This document shows, one piece after another, positions 44,971 through 53,574 of a stretch of 64,000 bases of DNA. Origin of the DNA: Flavipsychrobacter sp. (GTDB lineage Bacteria > Bacteroidota > Bacteroidia > Chitinophagales > Chitinophagaceae). The position numbers and the translations under genes are program-made. The stretch covers positions 67,501 to 131,500 of the forward strand of contig JAWKLD010000001.1 of the NCBI GenBank assembly GCA_041392855.1, given 5' to 3'. Numbering within the stretch: position 1 is the first letter of the stretch; each line of letters starts with the position of its first letter. The notes below the pieces were generated by a model that did not search any database, was not told where the DNA came from, and worked only from the letters and a program-made list of their open reading frames with translations.

Positions 44971-46512
44971 ATGATGGATAAACTGGCCTTATTAAAGAAA
45001 AAGCAGGAAGAGGCAATGCTTGGTGGTGGTGAGAAGCGTATTGCTAGCCAACATAAAAAAGGAAAGTTAACAGCAAGAGAACGTATTCAACTGTTATTAG
45101 ATGAGGGTTCTTTTGAAGAAATAGGCATGCTGGTAACACATAGAAGTGTTGATTTTGGCATGGATAAAGAAGTCTATCTTGGTGATGGTGTTGTAACAGG
45201 TTATGGCACAGTGAATGGTAGACTGGTATATGTGTACTCTCAAGATTTTACCGTGTTTGGTGGTAGCCTTTCTGAAACACATGCTGAGAAGATCTGTAAA
45301 ATAATGGATCTAGCAACTGATAATGGTGCTCCGCTTATAGGACTTAACGATAGTGGTGGCGCCAGAATACAAGAAGGTGTAGTGTCGCTTGGTGGTTATG
45401 CTGATATTTTTCATCGCAATGTAAAGGCCTCAGGCGTAGTGCCTCAAATATCGGCAATAATGGGGCCATGTGCGGGTGGTGCGGTTTATTCTCCTGCTAT
45501 TACAGATTTTATATTAATGGTAGAGAATACCTCATATATGTTTGTTACAGGCCCGAACGTAGTAAAAACTGTAACACATGAAGAGGTGACAAGTGAGGAA
45601 TTAGGTGGAGCGAGTACTCATGCGAGCAAGTCTGGCGTTACTCATTTTGCCTGTGCTAATGAGTTGGCATGTATTGAAAATATCAAACAGCTCGTTTCTT
45701 ACATGCCACAAAATTGTGAGGAAGATGCTCCTGTGTATGATTATGAGTTGAGTGATGAGAAAAGAGAAGTGTTGAACAATATTGTTCCGGAGAATCCTAA
45801 TCAGCCATATGATATCAAGGAGGTAATAGAAGCAGTTGCAGATGCTGATAGTTTTTTGGAAGTACATAAAAACTATGCAGAAAATATAGTAGTAGGTTTT
45901 TCGCGTATAGGTGGTAGAAGTGTAGGTGTGGTTGCTAACCAGCCTGCTAGTTTGGCGGGAGTGCTAGATATTGATGCTAGTAAAAAGGCTGCTCGCTTTG
46001 TCCGTTTCTGCGATTCCTTCAATATTCCGCTATTAGTGCTTGTTGATGTTCCTGGTTTCCTTCCAGGCACGGACCAAGAGTGGAATGGTATTATTACAAA
46101 TGGTGCAAAACTATTGTATGCTCTAAGTGAAGCAACTGTGCCAAAGATCACCGTAATTACACGTAAGGCTTATGGTGGTGCTTACGATGTGATGAACTCT
46201 AAGCATATAGGTGCTGATATGAATTTTGCGTGGCCTACGGCAGAAATCGCAGTTATGGGAGCTAAAGGTGCCGCTGAAATTATATTTAAGAAAGAAATAG
46301 CAGCAGCAGACAAGCCAGAGGAAAAACTATTGGAAAAAGAGCAAGAGTATTTAGAGAAATTTGCAAACCCGTATAGAGCAGCTGCAAGAGGTTATGTAGA
46401 TGAAGTAATACTACCTGAGCAAACTAGAGAGAAGCTGATAAAGGCGTATAAGATGTTGGAAAATAAAGTGGTAAGTGCACCGAAGCGTAAGCACGGTAAT
46501 ATACCTTTGTAA
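44971..46512 (+). CDS. acyl-CoA carboxylase carboxyltransferase subunit (PccB-type)
   Basis: 513 residues from the first of two adjacent ATGs at 44971. It is the biotin-dependent carboxyltransferase of propionyl-CoA or methylmalonyl-CoA type enzymes. Conserved parts are [21 protein letters not shown], the acyl-CoA oxyanion-hole glycines in [19 protein letters not shown] and [15 protein letters not shown], and the second-half [40 protein letters not shown]. No biotin carboxylase or carrier gene is adjacent, so the partner subunits are encoded elsewhere. Strong terminator downstream. Confidence 0.94.
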   Translation: MMDKLALLKKKQEEAMLGGGEKRIASQHKKGKLTARERIQLLLDEGSFEEIGMLVTHRSVDFGMDKEVYLGDGVVTGYGTVNGRLVYVYSQDFTVFGGSLSETHAEKICKIMDLATDNGAPLIGLNDSGGARIQEGVVSLGGYADIFHRNVKASGVVPQISAIMGPCAGGAVYSPAITDFILMVENTSYMFVTGPNVVKTVTHEEVTSEELGGASTHASKSGVTHFACANELACIENIKQLVSYMPQNCEEDAPVYDYELSDEKREVLNNIVPENPNQPYDIKEVIEAVADADSFLEVHKNYAENIVVGFSRIGGRSVGVVANQPASLAGVLDIDASKKAARFVRFCDSFNIPLLVLVDVPGFLPGTDQEWNGIITNGAKLLYALSEATVPKITVITRKAYGGAYDVMNSKHIGADMNFAWPTAEIAVMGAKGAAEIIFKKEIAAADKPEEKLLEKEQEYLEKFANPYRAAARGYVDEVILPEQTREKLIKAYKMLENKVVSAPKRKHGNIPL

Positions 46513-46535
46513 TCATATTTAGCAATTATTGTATT

Positions 46536-46568
46536 AAAGTACGGCTAATTAAGCCGTACTTTTGTTTT
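46536..46568 (+). terminator. terminator after the carboxylase gene, overlapping next promoter
   Basis: Stem aaagtacggct / agccgtacttt, 5-nt loop, followed by TTGTTTTTG. Its right arm and U-tract contain TACTTTTG (46557-46564), a -7 box for the next gene. Confidence 0.9.
46557..46564 (+). promoter_or_regulatory. -7 box (TAnnTTTG) for the UbiA-like gene, within a terminator
   Basis: TACTTTTG, 10 nt before the ATG at 46575, formed by the terminator's right arm and U-tract. Confidence 0.5.
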
Positions 46569-46574
46569 TGTATC

Positions 46575-47429
46575 ATGTTCAAAAGTCTATTCAACAGATT
46601 TTCTAACTGGTTATTATACACTAGTGTTTTTGCTGCTTTTTGTGCTACAGGGTTAAGCATTGCTACAGAGCAGGTACTCATAGGTGGAGGGTGGTCTTTC
46701 TTTACACCATTACACACGCTTGTTTTTTGCAGTACCCTTTTAGTCTACAATACACATTATATAATTAAAAAAACAGACCCTAAAGTATCGGATAGGTTTT
46801 GCTGGTCTACAGAAAATAGAATTTGGCATTTATTATTTTTAGGGGTGGGGGCTATTGGCTGTGGTATTAGTGTTCTGTTCCTTTCTAGAGAAATATTATT
46901 AGCCTGTATGGTTTTGGGAGCATTATCTTTTGCCTATTCTATTCCATTATTGCCATTCAAAAATAAAAAGAGAATAAAGGACTTTGGTTGGGTAAAGATA
47001 TTGGTGCTAACTACGGTTTGGACCATTGTAACTGCAGTGCTGCCTATGTTATATCATGGGTATGAGCCGTCAGCCTATATTTTTGAATTGGTCATTAGGT
47101 TCACTTTCATGTTTACGCTTTGTGCGGCTTTCGACATCAGAGATATGCAAACAGATATGGATGAAGGCATTGCGACGTTGCCCAACCTCATAGGGGTAAA
47201 GGGGACTTATGGGGTAATGAGTGTTTCCATGCTTGCATTTTTAGGGATGGCTGTGGTAAGGTATACACTCAATGGAGATAGAGGATTGCTTATAGCTGAA
47301 TTAACTGTGGCATTATTTACAAAGCTGGTTGTAGACTATGCTAAGAAATATCCCTCGGATAGGGCTTATCTGGGCTTAGTAGATGGTATGATGCTGATTT
47401 ATGCCTTTTTGGTCATACTTTGGGCATAG
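46575..47429 (+). CDS. UbiA-like prenyltransferase family membrane protein
   Basis: 284 residues with about eight or nine helices, as in UbiA prenyltransferases that attach isoprenoid chains to aromatic acceptors. The second Asp-rich motif is intact (FDIRDMQTDMDEGIATLPNLIG, canonical DxRDxxxD with GxxTLP). In place of the first motif NDxxDxxxD the protein has YNTHYIIKKTD, with Thr and His instead of Asp. Thus substrate binding is probably altered or the protein is not a typical prenyltransferase. Its end overlaps a TTG of the next ORF, but trmB likely starts at the ATG 36 bp on. Confidence 0.75.
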   Translation: MFKSLFNRFSNWLLYTSVFAAFCATGLSIATEQVLIGGGWSFFTPLHTLVFCSTLLVYNTHYIIKKTDPKVSDRFCWSTENRIWHLLFLGVGAIGCGISVLFLSREILLACMVLGALSFAYSIPLLPFKNKKRIKDFGWVKILVLTTVWTIVTAVLPMLYHGYEPSAYIFELVIRFTFMFTLCAAFDIRDMQTDMDEGIATLPNLIGVKGTYGVMSVSMLAFLGMAVVRYTLNGDRGLLIAELTVALFTKLVVDYAKKYPSDRAYLGLVDGMMLIYAFLVILWA

Positions 47430-47464
47430 CTAAAATAAAACCGAAGTATATTTGCCAATTATTT

Positions 47465-48166
47465 ATGGGACAGAAGAAATTATTCCGATTTAACGAAATT
47501 GGTAAGTTTGATAACGTATTGCAGTACCCTGAAGGAATGAAGGGAAAGTGGAACGAGTTTTTCGGTAACGACAATCCGATCACTTTAGAGTTGGCTTGTG
47601 GTAAGGGTGAATATAGTGTTGGTTTAGGAAGAGAAAACAAGGACAAGAATTATATTGGTGTAGACATAAAAGGTAATAGGATGTATATGGGGGCTAAAAT
47701 AGCACTCAGAGATGGCCTTAACAATATCGCCTTTTTACGCACACATATATTGCAGATTCATGAGTACTTTGAAGCAGGAGAGGTAGAAGGTATTTGGATC
47801 ATCTTTCCCGACCCGTTTTTAAGAGATTCTAAGGATAAAAATAGATTGACACATCCTCGTTTCTTGTATCGATACCAACAGATACTAAAACCGGGAGCGC
47901 TTATTAATCTAAAGACAGACTCAAAGGAGTTGTTTGACTATACGCTAGAAGTAATTGAAGAGACAGGTTGCGAAATAGAGACCTGTATAACAGATATATA
48001 TGGTAAGGGTAAGGGGACTGGTCCTTTAGCGATCAAAACTTTTTACGAACAAATGCACCTTGCAAACGGTCGGTTAATTAATTATGTCTCCTTCAGGTTG
48101 CCCGAAAAACCAATAGAGATAGAAGAAAGGTTTAAAAAACATGAGTCAATTAAAAGAGGGAGTTGA
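47465..48166 (+). CDS. trmB: tRNA (guanine-N7-)-methyltransferase
   Basis: 233 residues from the ATG at 47465 (MGQKKLFRF); a TTG start 45 bp upstream overlaps the preceding gene and is less likely. TrmB uses S-adenosylmethionine to make m7G46 in tRNA. The SAM-binding ELACGKGEYSVGLG, then NYIGVDIKGNRMY, and the catalytic FPDPFLRDSKDKNRLTHPRFL (canonical FPDPWxKxRHxKRRL) are present. It overlaps the small Cys-rich gene by 26 bp. Confidence 0.94.
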   Translation: MGQKKLFRFNEIGKFDNVLQYPEGMKGKWNEFFGNDNPITLELACGKGEYSVGLGRENKDKNYIGVDIKGNRMYMGAKIALRDGLNNIAFLRTHILQIHEYFEAGEVEGIWIIFPDPFLRDSKDKNRLTHPRFLYRYQQILKPGALINLKTDSKELFDYTLEVIEETGCEIETCITDIYGKGKGTGPLAIKTFYEQMHLANGRLINYVSFRLPEKPIEIEERFKKHESIKRGS

Positions 48167-48344
48167 TTATTATACTTTAGATGATGGGCGACTCGTTTTT
48201 ACAAGTAACTATCATTTGAAAAGAGGGTATTGTTGTAGTAGAGGCTGCAAGCATTGTCCTTATGATTATGAAAACGTTCCTGCGGTAAAAAGAGCAAGAC
48301 TGCTAAAGGAAAGACAGCATAATGAGCAACAACAAGACCGATAA
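48141..48344 (+). CDS. small DUF5522-like cysteine-rich protein
   Basis: 67 residues. The core carries four closely spaced cysteines in GYCCSRGCKHCPYDY (positions about 31-38), the feature of DUF5522 proteins, probably a zinc or Fe-S site. The rest is an N-terminal beta part (DYYTLDDGRLVFTSNYHL) and a basic helix (AVKRARLLKERQ). It overlaps trmB upstream (26 bp) and the alkyltransferase-like gene downstream (23 bp), so all three are translated from one transcript. Function unknown; tRNA- or DNA-linked roles are only suggested by context. Confidence 0.8.
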   Translation: MSQLKEGVDYYTLDDGRLVFTSNYHLKRGYCCSRGCKHCPYDYENVPAVKRARLLKERQHNEQQQDR

Positions 48345-48672
48345 AAGTGACCTGTATACCGCAATTTATGATGTGGTTAAAGCAGTGCCTAAAGGAAGAG
48401 TGACTACCTATGGCGCTGTAGCAGCAGCAATAGGCGCGAAGTCAGGTGCCCGAATGGTAGGGTATGCCTTGAATCACTGTAACGGATTGAAACCCAAGGT
48501 ACCTGCTCATAGAGTAGTGAATAGAAATGGTATGCTGTCTGGGAAACATCATTTTAATCCTCCTGAATTGATGCAGCAGTTGCTGGAAAAAGAAGGCGTT
48601 AAAGTAGTTGATGATAAAATAGAGTCATTCGTAGAATTATTTTGGGATCCTATTATAGAATTGTTAAGGTAA
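48322..48672 (+). CDS. MGMT-family alkyltransferase-like protein (ATL) lacking the catalytic cysteine
   Basis: 116 residues, the size of Atl1/YbaZ-type proteins, i.e. the DNA-binding C-terminal domain of O6-alkylguanine-DNA alkyltransferase alone. The fold motifs PKGRVTTYGAVAAAIG and the Arg-finger segment SGARMVGYALNHC are present. The active-site PCHRV is PAHRV here (A62), so it cannot accept an alkyl group. Known ATLs of this kind bind O6-alkylguanine and hand the lesion to nucleotide excision repair; the same role is inferred. Third gene of the trmB cluster. Confidence 0.9.
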   Translation: MSNNKTDKSDLYTAIYDVVKAVPKGRVTTYGAVAAAIGAKSGARMVGYALNHCNGLKPKVPAHRVVNRNGMLSGKHHFNPPELMQQLLEKEGVKVVDDKIESFVELFWDPIIELLR

Positions 48673-48717
48673 TAGGCATATTGTGCTGCAATTGCTATTT
48701 TTAGTACAGTTTATATA

Positions 48718-50328
48718 ATGGGTAGGTATTCGAAAAGATATTTTGAGTTAACAATAGCCTCGTTGCTGTTTTGTTCTATTGCTTTGTTTGCATGCAAGGA
48801 AAGAACATCTTCTTTTAAAACTAGTAATCCAGTTCCCGTAGTTTCTAACAGTACTTTACAGAAGTTGCTAAATGGCAGTGGTCAACAAGTCGATTCACTA
48901 GACTTATTTAATGTTTCAAAAGCACTAAGGGAGGTATATGCTAATACATCGTTTAAGCCATTATGGGTTAAACAAGATGACGCATTTCGTAGTATAGTAA
49001 GTCTATTATCGGATATGGAGGCACTATCAGATGATGGTCTTAATGTAGAAAACTATAAGCATAAAGAAATAAGAAGAACTTTTGAAAAAGCGAGAATAGG
49101 CAAACTTAGTGAGGAGGAGTTAGCAGTTTTTGATACTACATGTACATATTATTATTTGCAAGCATCACGCGATCTATTATTGGGTCGTTTAGACGTTAGG
49201 AGTGTAGATACGGAATGGTTTCATAGAAATGATACTCTTTGGTTAGCAAATGGTTTCCTTTATGATAGTTTATATACAGCGAATGTTTATCCTGAACTTT
49301 CCTTATACAAAAGTAAGCTTACTGCATATAGCAGGTTGAAAAAAGAACGTAAAAAGTATACTTCTTTAGAAGAGGACTTGGCTTACAAAGCTGTGAGAAA
49401 AGGAGGTGCATTGCAGTTAAAAGATGATGAAGATAAACCAATACTCCATCCCGAGACAATAGCTGATGAAGGAGAAGTTAAAAGGATTATAGCAAAGTAT
49501 TATAGTGTAGCATTACCTGAAATTGATGATAGTATTGTGTCTTATCAGCTGTCTATTAAAGATAGCCTGATTAGCAAGATAGATGTGAATCTCGAACGGT
49601 TGAGATGGTTGCCACAGCAGCTTGAGAATGTTTACTTGATAGTGAACGTGCCAGCAATGGACTTGTTTTTGAACATTGACAATAAGGATACAATGCACAT
49701 GCGGGTGGTGGTAGGAAAGAAGTCTAGACCAACACCAGCCATGAATGCCGATATGGTAAATATTGTTTTCAACCCTACATGGACAGTGCCTCCAGGGATA
49801 ATGAAAAAGGATATTATACCAGGTATGAATAAAAAGGGTAGTGCTTATTTAGAAAAGAAAGGACTTGCTATTTATACACATAGTGGAAAGCCTCTAAATC
49901 CTGATTCGGTAAATGTAACCAGAGCTAATTTTAAGAATTATGTGTTTAGACAGCCTTCTGGCTACAAAAATGCTTTAGGAAGAGTGAAGTTTAACTTGCC
50001 TAATAAACATAGCATCTATTTACATGATACACCTTCTCGAAGCGATTTCAAGAAGAAGAATAGAACAAAAAGTTCTGGTTGTGTCAGAGTACAGCATCCG
50101 AGAGATATGGCAGGTTATATTTTAACGAAGATCAACAAAGAAGAAAATAGTAAACGGTTTGTAGATTCCCTTATTAATAAGAATAAGATGGTATTCGTTC
50201 CGTTACAAAAACGAATACCTGTTCATATTTTATACCTAACAGCTACGGAAGATAGTGCTAAGCAACACATAGTTTATTGGGATGATGTCTATAACAAAGA
50301 TGAGGCTATAGCGTTACAATTAAAATAA
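48718..50328 (+). CDS. YcbB-type L,D-transpeptidase, lipoprotein
   Basis: 536 residues with a lipoprotein signal (lipobox LFAC, Cys about 26). It matches the LdtD/YcbB family: an N-terminal scaffold, a helical region, and a YkuD catalytic domain (about 300-470) with IYLHDTPSRSDF and the active site SSGCVRVQHP (C455). L,D-transpeptidases make 3-3 crosslinks in peptidoglycan or attach proteins, from the periplasm. Its stop overlaps by 9 bp the convergent stop of another L,D-transpeptidase of a different family. Confidence 0.92.
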   Translation: MGRYSKRYFELTIASLLFCSIALFACKERTSSFKTSNPVPVVSNSTLQKLLNGSGQQVDSLDLFNVSKALREVYANTSFKPLWVKQDDAFRSIVSLLSDMEALSDDGLNVENYKHKEIRRTFEKARIGKLSEEELAVFDTTCTYYYLQASRDLLLGRLDVRSVDTEWFHRNDTLWLANGFLYDSLYTANVYPELSLYKSKLTAYSRLKKERKKYTSLEEDLAYKAVRKGGALQLKDDEDKPILHPETIADEGEVKRIIAKYYSVALPEIDDSIVSYQLSIKDSLISKIDVNLERLRWLPQQLENVYLIVNVPAMDLFLNIDNKDTMHMRVVVGKKSRPTPAMNADMVNIVFNPTWTVPPGIMKKDIIPGMNKKGSAYLEKKGLAIYTHSGKPLNPDSVNVTRANFKNYVFRQPSGYKNALGRVKFNLPNKHSIYLHDTPSRSDFKKKNRTKSSGCVRVQHPRDMAGYILTKINKEENSKRFVDSLINKNKMVFVPLQKRIPVHILYLTATEDSAKQHIVYWDDVYNKDEAIALQLK

Positions 50329-51159
50329 TGGGAAATGAAAACGGTTGACGTATTTTATAATACGTTTCATTTCACGGCCATAGTTGTACTTAATGACGGT
50401 ATCTCTATGCTGTAATGCAAAGTCTAATGGATTAAATTGTGGTAGTTCTGTAATTGGTTTATTGAGCCATAAAGAGGACTTTAAGTATCGTGCTTCAGGA
50501 AAGTGAATATAAAGACAGGTGTTGTCCTTTATGGTATTGATAAGCTCTTCAGAAAGCTCATTGCTAACAGCAGGGCAGCCCCAACTTCTACCCAAACATT
50601 GATTCCCTCTTATAAATTCTGTACTCACATAGCTAGCGCCATGCACCACAATATCTCTATTATATGCAGCGGAGTTAAAGCCTTTATCCATGCCAAATAA
50701 GCGCAAGGAATAACCGTGTTTGCCTGAGTAGGTTTCTGCGGTTATGTAAAAGCCTATACTGCTTTTATGAGAGCCTGTTTTATTGGAGAAAACCTGTGCA
50801 TATTCTTTACCCGAAGCTTGCCCGTGAGATACATGAGTGTTGAGCACAACTTTCTTTTTCTCTAAGTCTATCACCCACATACGCTTGGTGTTGGCAGAAA
50901 GGGTGAAGTCGCATATGGTAAGCATATGTTTTTGGGCATTAAGCATGCCTTCATTATACAAGTTGATATAACCATAGTATGCTTTTGCAAAAACTATATA
51001 ACTCAAAGAGTCGACCTTGGAGAAATCGATGCTATTGTAGGTCTGCGCAATGTGATACCTTATTTTATTACTAATGCTAGCATCAGCTTCTATGGCTGTA
51101 GCTTTTTGTAAGCCTACAGTTGTTAGAAAACACATCAATACCAACAATACCTTTTTCAT
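50320..51159 (-). CDS. YkuD_2-type L,D-transpeptidase-like protein
   Basis: 279 residues from the ATG at 51159, giving a good signal peptide (to TAIEA); an ATG three codons earlier is possible. The catalytic domain (about 90-200) has VVHGASYVS (H173) and RSWGCPAVSN (C195), the signature of the murein L,D-transpeptidase catalytic-domain family (ErfK-like, YkuD_2). It should act on peptidoglycan in the periplasm. It is convergent with, and overlaps the end of, the YcbB-type gene. Confidence 0.9.
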   Translation of the reverse strand: MKKVLLVLMCFLTTVGLQKATAIEADASISNKIRYHIAQTYNSIDFSKVDSLSYIVFAKAYYGYINLYNEGMLNAQKHMLTICDFTLSANTKRMWVIDLEKKKVVLNTHVSHGQASGKEYAQVFSNKTGSHKSSIGFYITAETYSGKHGYSLRLFGMDKGFNSAAYNRDIVVHGASYVSTEFIRGNQCLGRSWGCPAVSNELSEELINTIKDNTCLYIHFPEARYLKSSLWLNKPITELPQFNPLDFALQHRDTVIKYNYGREMKRIIKYVNRFHFPLF

Positions 51160-51326
51160 CTTCTGCACTTTTCTACTATAGTTAAGTCTGTTTGCATAAA
51201 GTTAAAGCAGAATGATGGATATCTCAAGAGTAACACTTGTAATATTTTGATAAAACGTATATGATTGATAGGTTTTGACAAACATGCTATAGAAACTAGG
51301 CTTTTAATACTTCGGGGCAATTTGAG

Positions 51327-51334
51327 TACATTTG
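51327..51334 (+). promoter_or_regulatory. -7 box (TAnnTTTG) for the thiolase gene
   Basis: TACATTTG, 26 nt before the ATG at 51361. Confidence 0.5.
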
Positions 51335-51360
51335 CAGGACTTTTAAAGAAAATAACTTTT

Positions 51361-52539
51361 ATGAAAGAAGTATATGTAATATCAGCGGTGCGTACTCCAA
51401 TGGGAAGCTGGGGTGGTTCGCTAAAAGGTTTTTCTGCAACACAGCTAGGCTCTTTTGCTATAAAAGGAGCGGTAGAAAAAGCAGGTATCAAGCCTGAAGA
51501 CGTGAATGAGGTCTTAATGGGTTGTGTGTTACAAGCCAATCTTGGTCAAGCGCCAGCTCGTCAAGCTGCTATCTTTGCAGGTTTGCCGGATTCTATCCCT
51601 TGTACTACTGTTAATAAGGTATGCTCTAGTGGAATGAAAGCTGTAATGCAAGGTGCGCAAGCTATTATGCTTGGTGATGCTGATGTTGTTGTTGCCGGTG
51701 GTATGGAAAGTATGAGTAATGTTCCTTTTTACAATCCTAACGTACGTTGGGGTAGCAAATATGGTAATGTTACTTTGGTTGATGGTCTTGCTAAAGATGG
51801 TTTAGTAGATGTATATAATGATTACCCGATGGGTAATGCTGCTGAGCTTTGTGCTAAGGAGTGTAATATTAGCCGTGAGGCGCAGGATGAGTTTGCTATC
51901 GAAAGCTATAAGCGTAGTCAAGCTTCAATAGAAGGTGGCAAATTTGCTAACGAAATTATCCCAGTAACCATACCGCAACGTAAAGGTGATCCAATCGTTT
52001 TTGATAAAGATGAGGAGCCTTACAATGTAAAATTTGATAAAATACCTGCATTGCGCTCTGCCTTCCTAAAAGATGGTTCTGTAACAGCGGCTAATGCAAG
52101 TACTATGAACGATGGTGCTGCAGCATTAGTGTTGATGAGTAAAGAAAAAGCAGAAGCAATGGGCCTTAAGCCGATTGCAAAGATCAAGTCTTATGCTGAT
52201 GCAGCTCAAGCTCCTGAGTGGTTCACGACTTCTCCGTCACTTGCTGTGCCTAGAGCAGTAGAAAAAGCAGGTCTTAAAATGGAAGATGTTGCTTATTTCG
52301 AGTTGAACGAGGCATTCAGTGTAGTAGGTGTAGCGAATATGGAGAAAATGAACCTTAAAGCTGACCAAGTGAATGTAAATGGTGGTGCGGTTTCTTTAGG
52401 TCACCCACTAGGTTGTAGCGGTGCTCGTATCTTAGTAACGTTGATCAACGTATTGCACCAGAATAATGCACAGTATGGTGCTGCCGGTATTTGTAACGGC
52501 GGTGGCGGTGCTAGTGCTGTAGTGATAGAGAAAGCATAG
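51361..52539 (+). CDS. acetyl-CoA C-acetyltransferase (thiolase)
   Basis: 392 residues from the ATG at 51361, which matches the usual thiolase start ([17 protein letters not shown]); the longer ORF runs through the promoter. Catalytic residues are C88 in NKVCSSGMK, His in [17 protein letters not shown], and Cys in [10 protein letters not shown]. It joins or splits acetoacetyl-CoA/acetyl-CoA, for ketone-body, butyrate, or beta-oxidation use. No partner genes adjacent; terminator follows. Chain-length preference cannot be told. Confidence 0.95.
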   Translation: MKEVYVISAVRTPMGSWGGSLKGFSATQLGSFAIKGAVEKAGIKPEDVNEVLMGCVLQANLGQAPARQAAIFAGLPDSIPCTTVNKVCSSGMKAVMQGAQAIMLGDADVVVAGGMESMSNVPFYNPNVRWGSKYGNVTLVDGLAKDGLVDVYNDYPMGNAAELCAKECNISREAQDEFAIESYKRSQASIEGGKFANEIIPVTIPQRKGDPIVFDKDEEPYNVKFDKIPALRSAFLKDGSVTAANASTMNDGAAALVLMSKEKAEAMGLKPIAKIKSYADAAQAPEWFTTSPSLAVPRAVEKAGLKMEDVAYFELNEAFSVVGVANMEKMNLKADQVNVNGGAVSLGHPLGCSGARILVTLINVLHQNNAQYGAAGICNGGGGASAVVIEKA

Positions 52540-52564
52540 TTTTTTGATATAACTAAATATTAAG

Positions 52565-52595
52565 AAGGTGTTGGCAATAGCTAACACCTTTTTTA
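52565..52595 (+). terminator. terminator after the thiolase gene
   Basis: Stem aaggtgttggc / gctaacacctt (one G-T pair), 4-nt loop, then a run of six T. Confidence 0.88.
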
Positions 52596-52618
52596 TTTTT
52601 ATTTGTATCTACTAATTA

Positions 52619-53173
52619 ATGAGTATGAAACTAAGTATAGTATTATTAGGCTATATGTCGATTCTGTTGTTCTTTAATGGGAAGAAAGAGCCTCAAGGAA
52701 TTGTACTAGACAGACCATTGGTTTGGAAAGATTTTAAAGGCAATGCCCCCAAGAATGTTTCCTACAAGGCAAGTACAGCTACTATTACAGGATATAAGGT
52801 GGCTGGTACAAGAAGCCAACCTTCCTTTGAGGTGGTATTCAAGTTCGATCCTAAAAAATCTTGGGTGTCTAAGCAGTTTTTAAAAACTGCAGATGAAGCT
52901 ACTTCGGCTAGTTTATTAAAGCATGAGCAAGGTCATTACGATATCTCACAAGTAATAGCATGGGAATTGGAAGCTGCGCTAAATGCTTTCTCGTTCGATA
53001 AAAATAAGGTGCAGTATCAAATAGATAGCATATATAGAGTGTTGCTCACCAAGCAGAGAGAAATTCAAGCCAAGTATGATGAGGAAACTAGCCATAGTAG
53101 GGTAGAAGAAGAGCAGGAGAAATGGAATAGATTTATAGAAGAAGCATTAAAGAACAAAACTATAAACTTGTAA
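52619..53173 (+). CDS. DUF922 family putative Zn-dependent protease
   Basis: 184 residues. A hydrophobic N-terminus (LSIVLLGYMSILLFF) suggests export. DUF922 is recognised by LVWKDFKGNAP at the start and LLKHEQGHYDISQVIAWELE at about 100-120, where HEQGH is a likely zinc-binding HExxH-like site (HEQGH fits HExxH exactly). The C-terminal helix is Glu/Gln-rich. Probable periplasmic metallopeptidase with unknown substrate. The MerR gene follows after 2 bp, so the two form an operon. Confidence 0.85.
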   Translation: MSMKLSIVLLGYMSILLFFNGKKEPQGIVLDRPLVWKDFKGNAPKNVSYKASTATITGYKVAGTRSQPSFEVVFKFDPKKSWVSKQFLKTADEATSASLLKHEQGHYDISQVIAWELEAALNAFSFDKNKVQYQIDSIYRVLLTKQREIQAKYDEETSHSRVEEEQEKWNRFIEEALKNKTINL

Positions 53174-53175
53174 AT

Positions 53176-53574
53176 ATGCTAATAGGTGAGTTGTCAAAAC
53201 GTTCAGGTTTCTCTCGCGATACTATAAGGTATTATGAGAAGATTGAATTGATTGTTGTGTCTAAATCAGCTAGGAGAGAGCATAATTACAAGGATTATTC
53301 GGAGGAGGTTTTAGAACAGCTAAAAGCAATTAAAAAGTACAAAGAATTAGGCTTTACGCTTGAAGAGATCAGGGAGTTGTTAGTTCGCCAATCGATACAA
53401 GTACTGGATGTAGCAAAAGTATTGGACGTAATTGATATAAAGATTTCTAGCGTAAATGAAGAGTTAGAAAAGTTACATGCTCTAAAAATGCGTCTTAATA
53501 GAGAAAGAGAGTTGTTGGGTAGAAAGAAGACAGGACATGTCATCCAACTACCCGAAATGAAACAAGCAGTATAA
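53176..53574 (+). CDS. MerR family transcriptional regulator
   Basis: 132 residues. The N-terminal winged helix has LIGELSKRSGFSRDTIRYYEKIELI, the MerR signature, followed by LKAIKKYKELGFTLEEIRELL and a long coiled-coil dimer helix (VIDIKISSVNEELEKLHALKMRLNRERELL). There is no C-terminal metal-binding cysteine set, so the sensed signal is unknown. Encoded 2 bp behind the DUF922 gene. Its stop directly abuts that of the convergent clpP-like gene. Confidence 0.92.
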   Translation: MLIGELSKRSGFSRDTIRYYEKIELIVVSKSARREHNYKDYSEEVLEQLKAIKKYKELGFTLEEIRELLVRQSIQVLDVAKVLDVIDIKISSVNEELEKLHALKMRLNRERELLGRKKTGHVIQLPEMKQAV

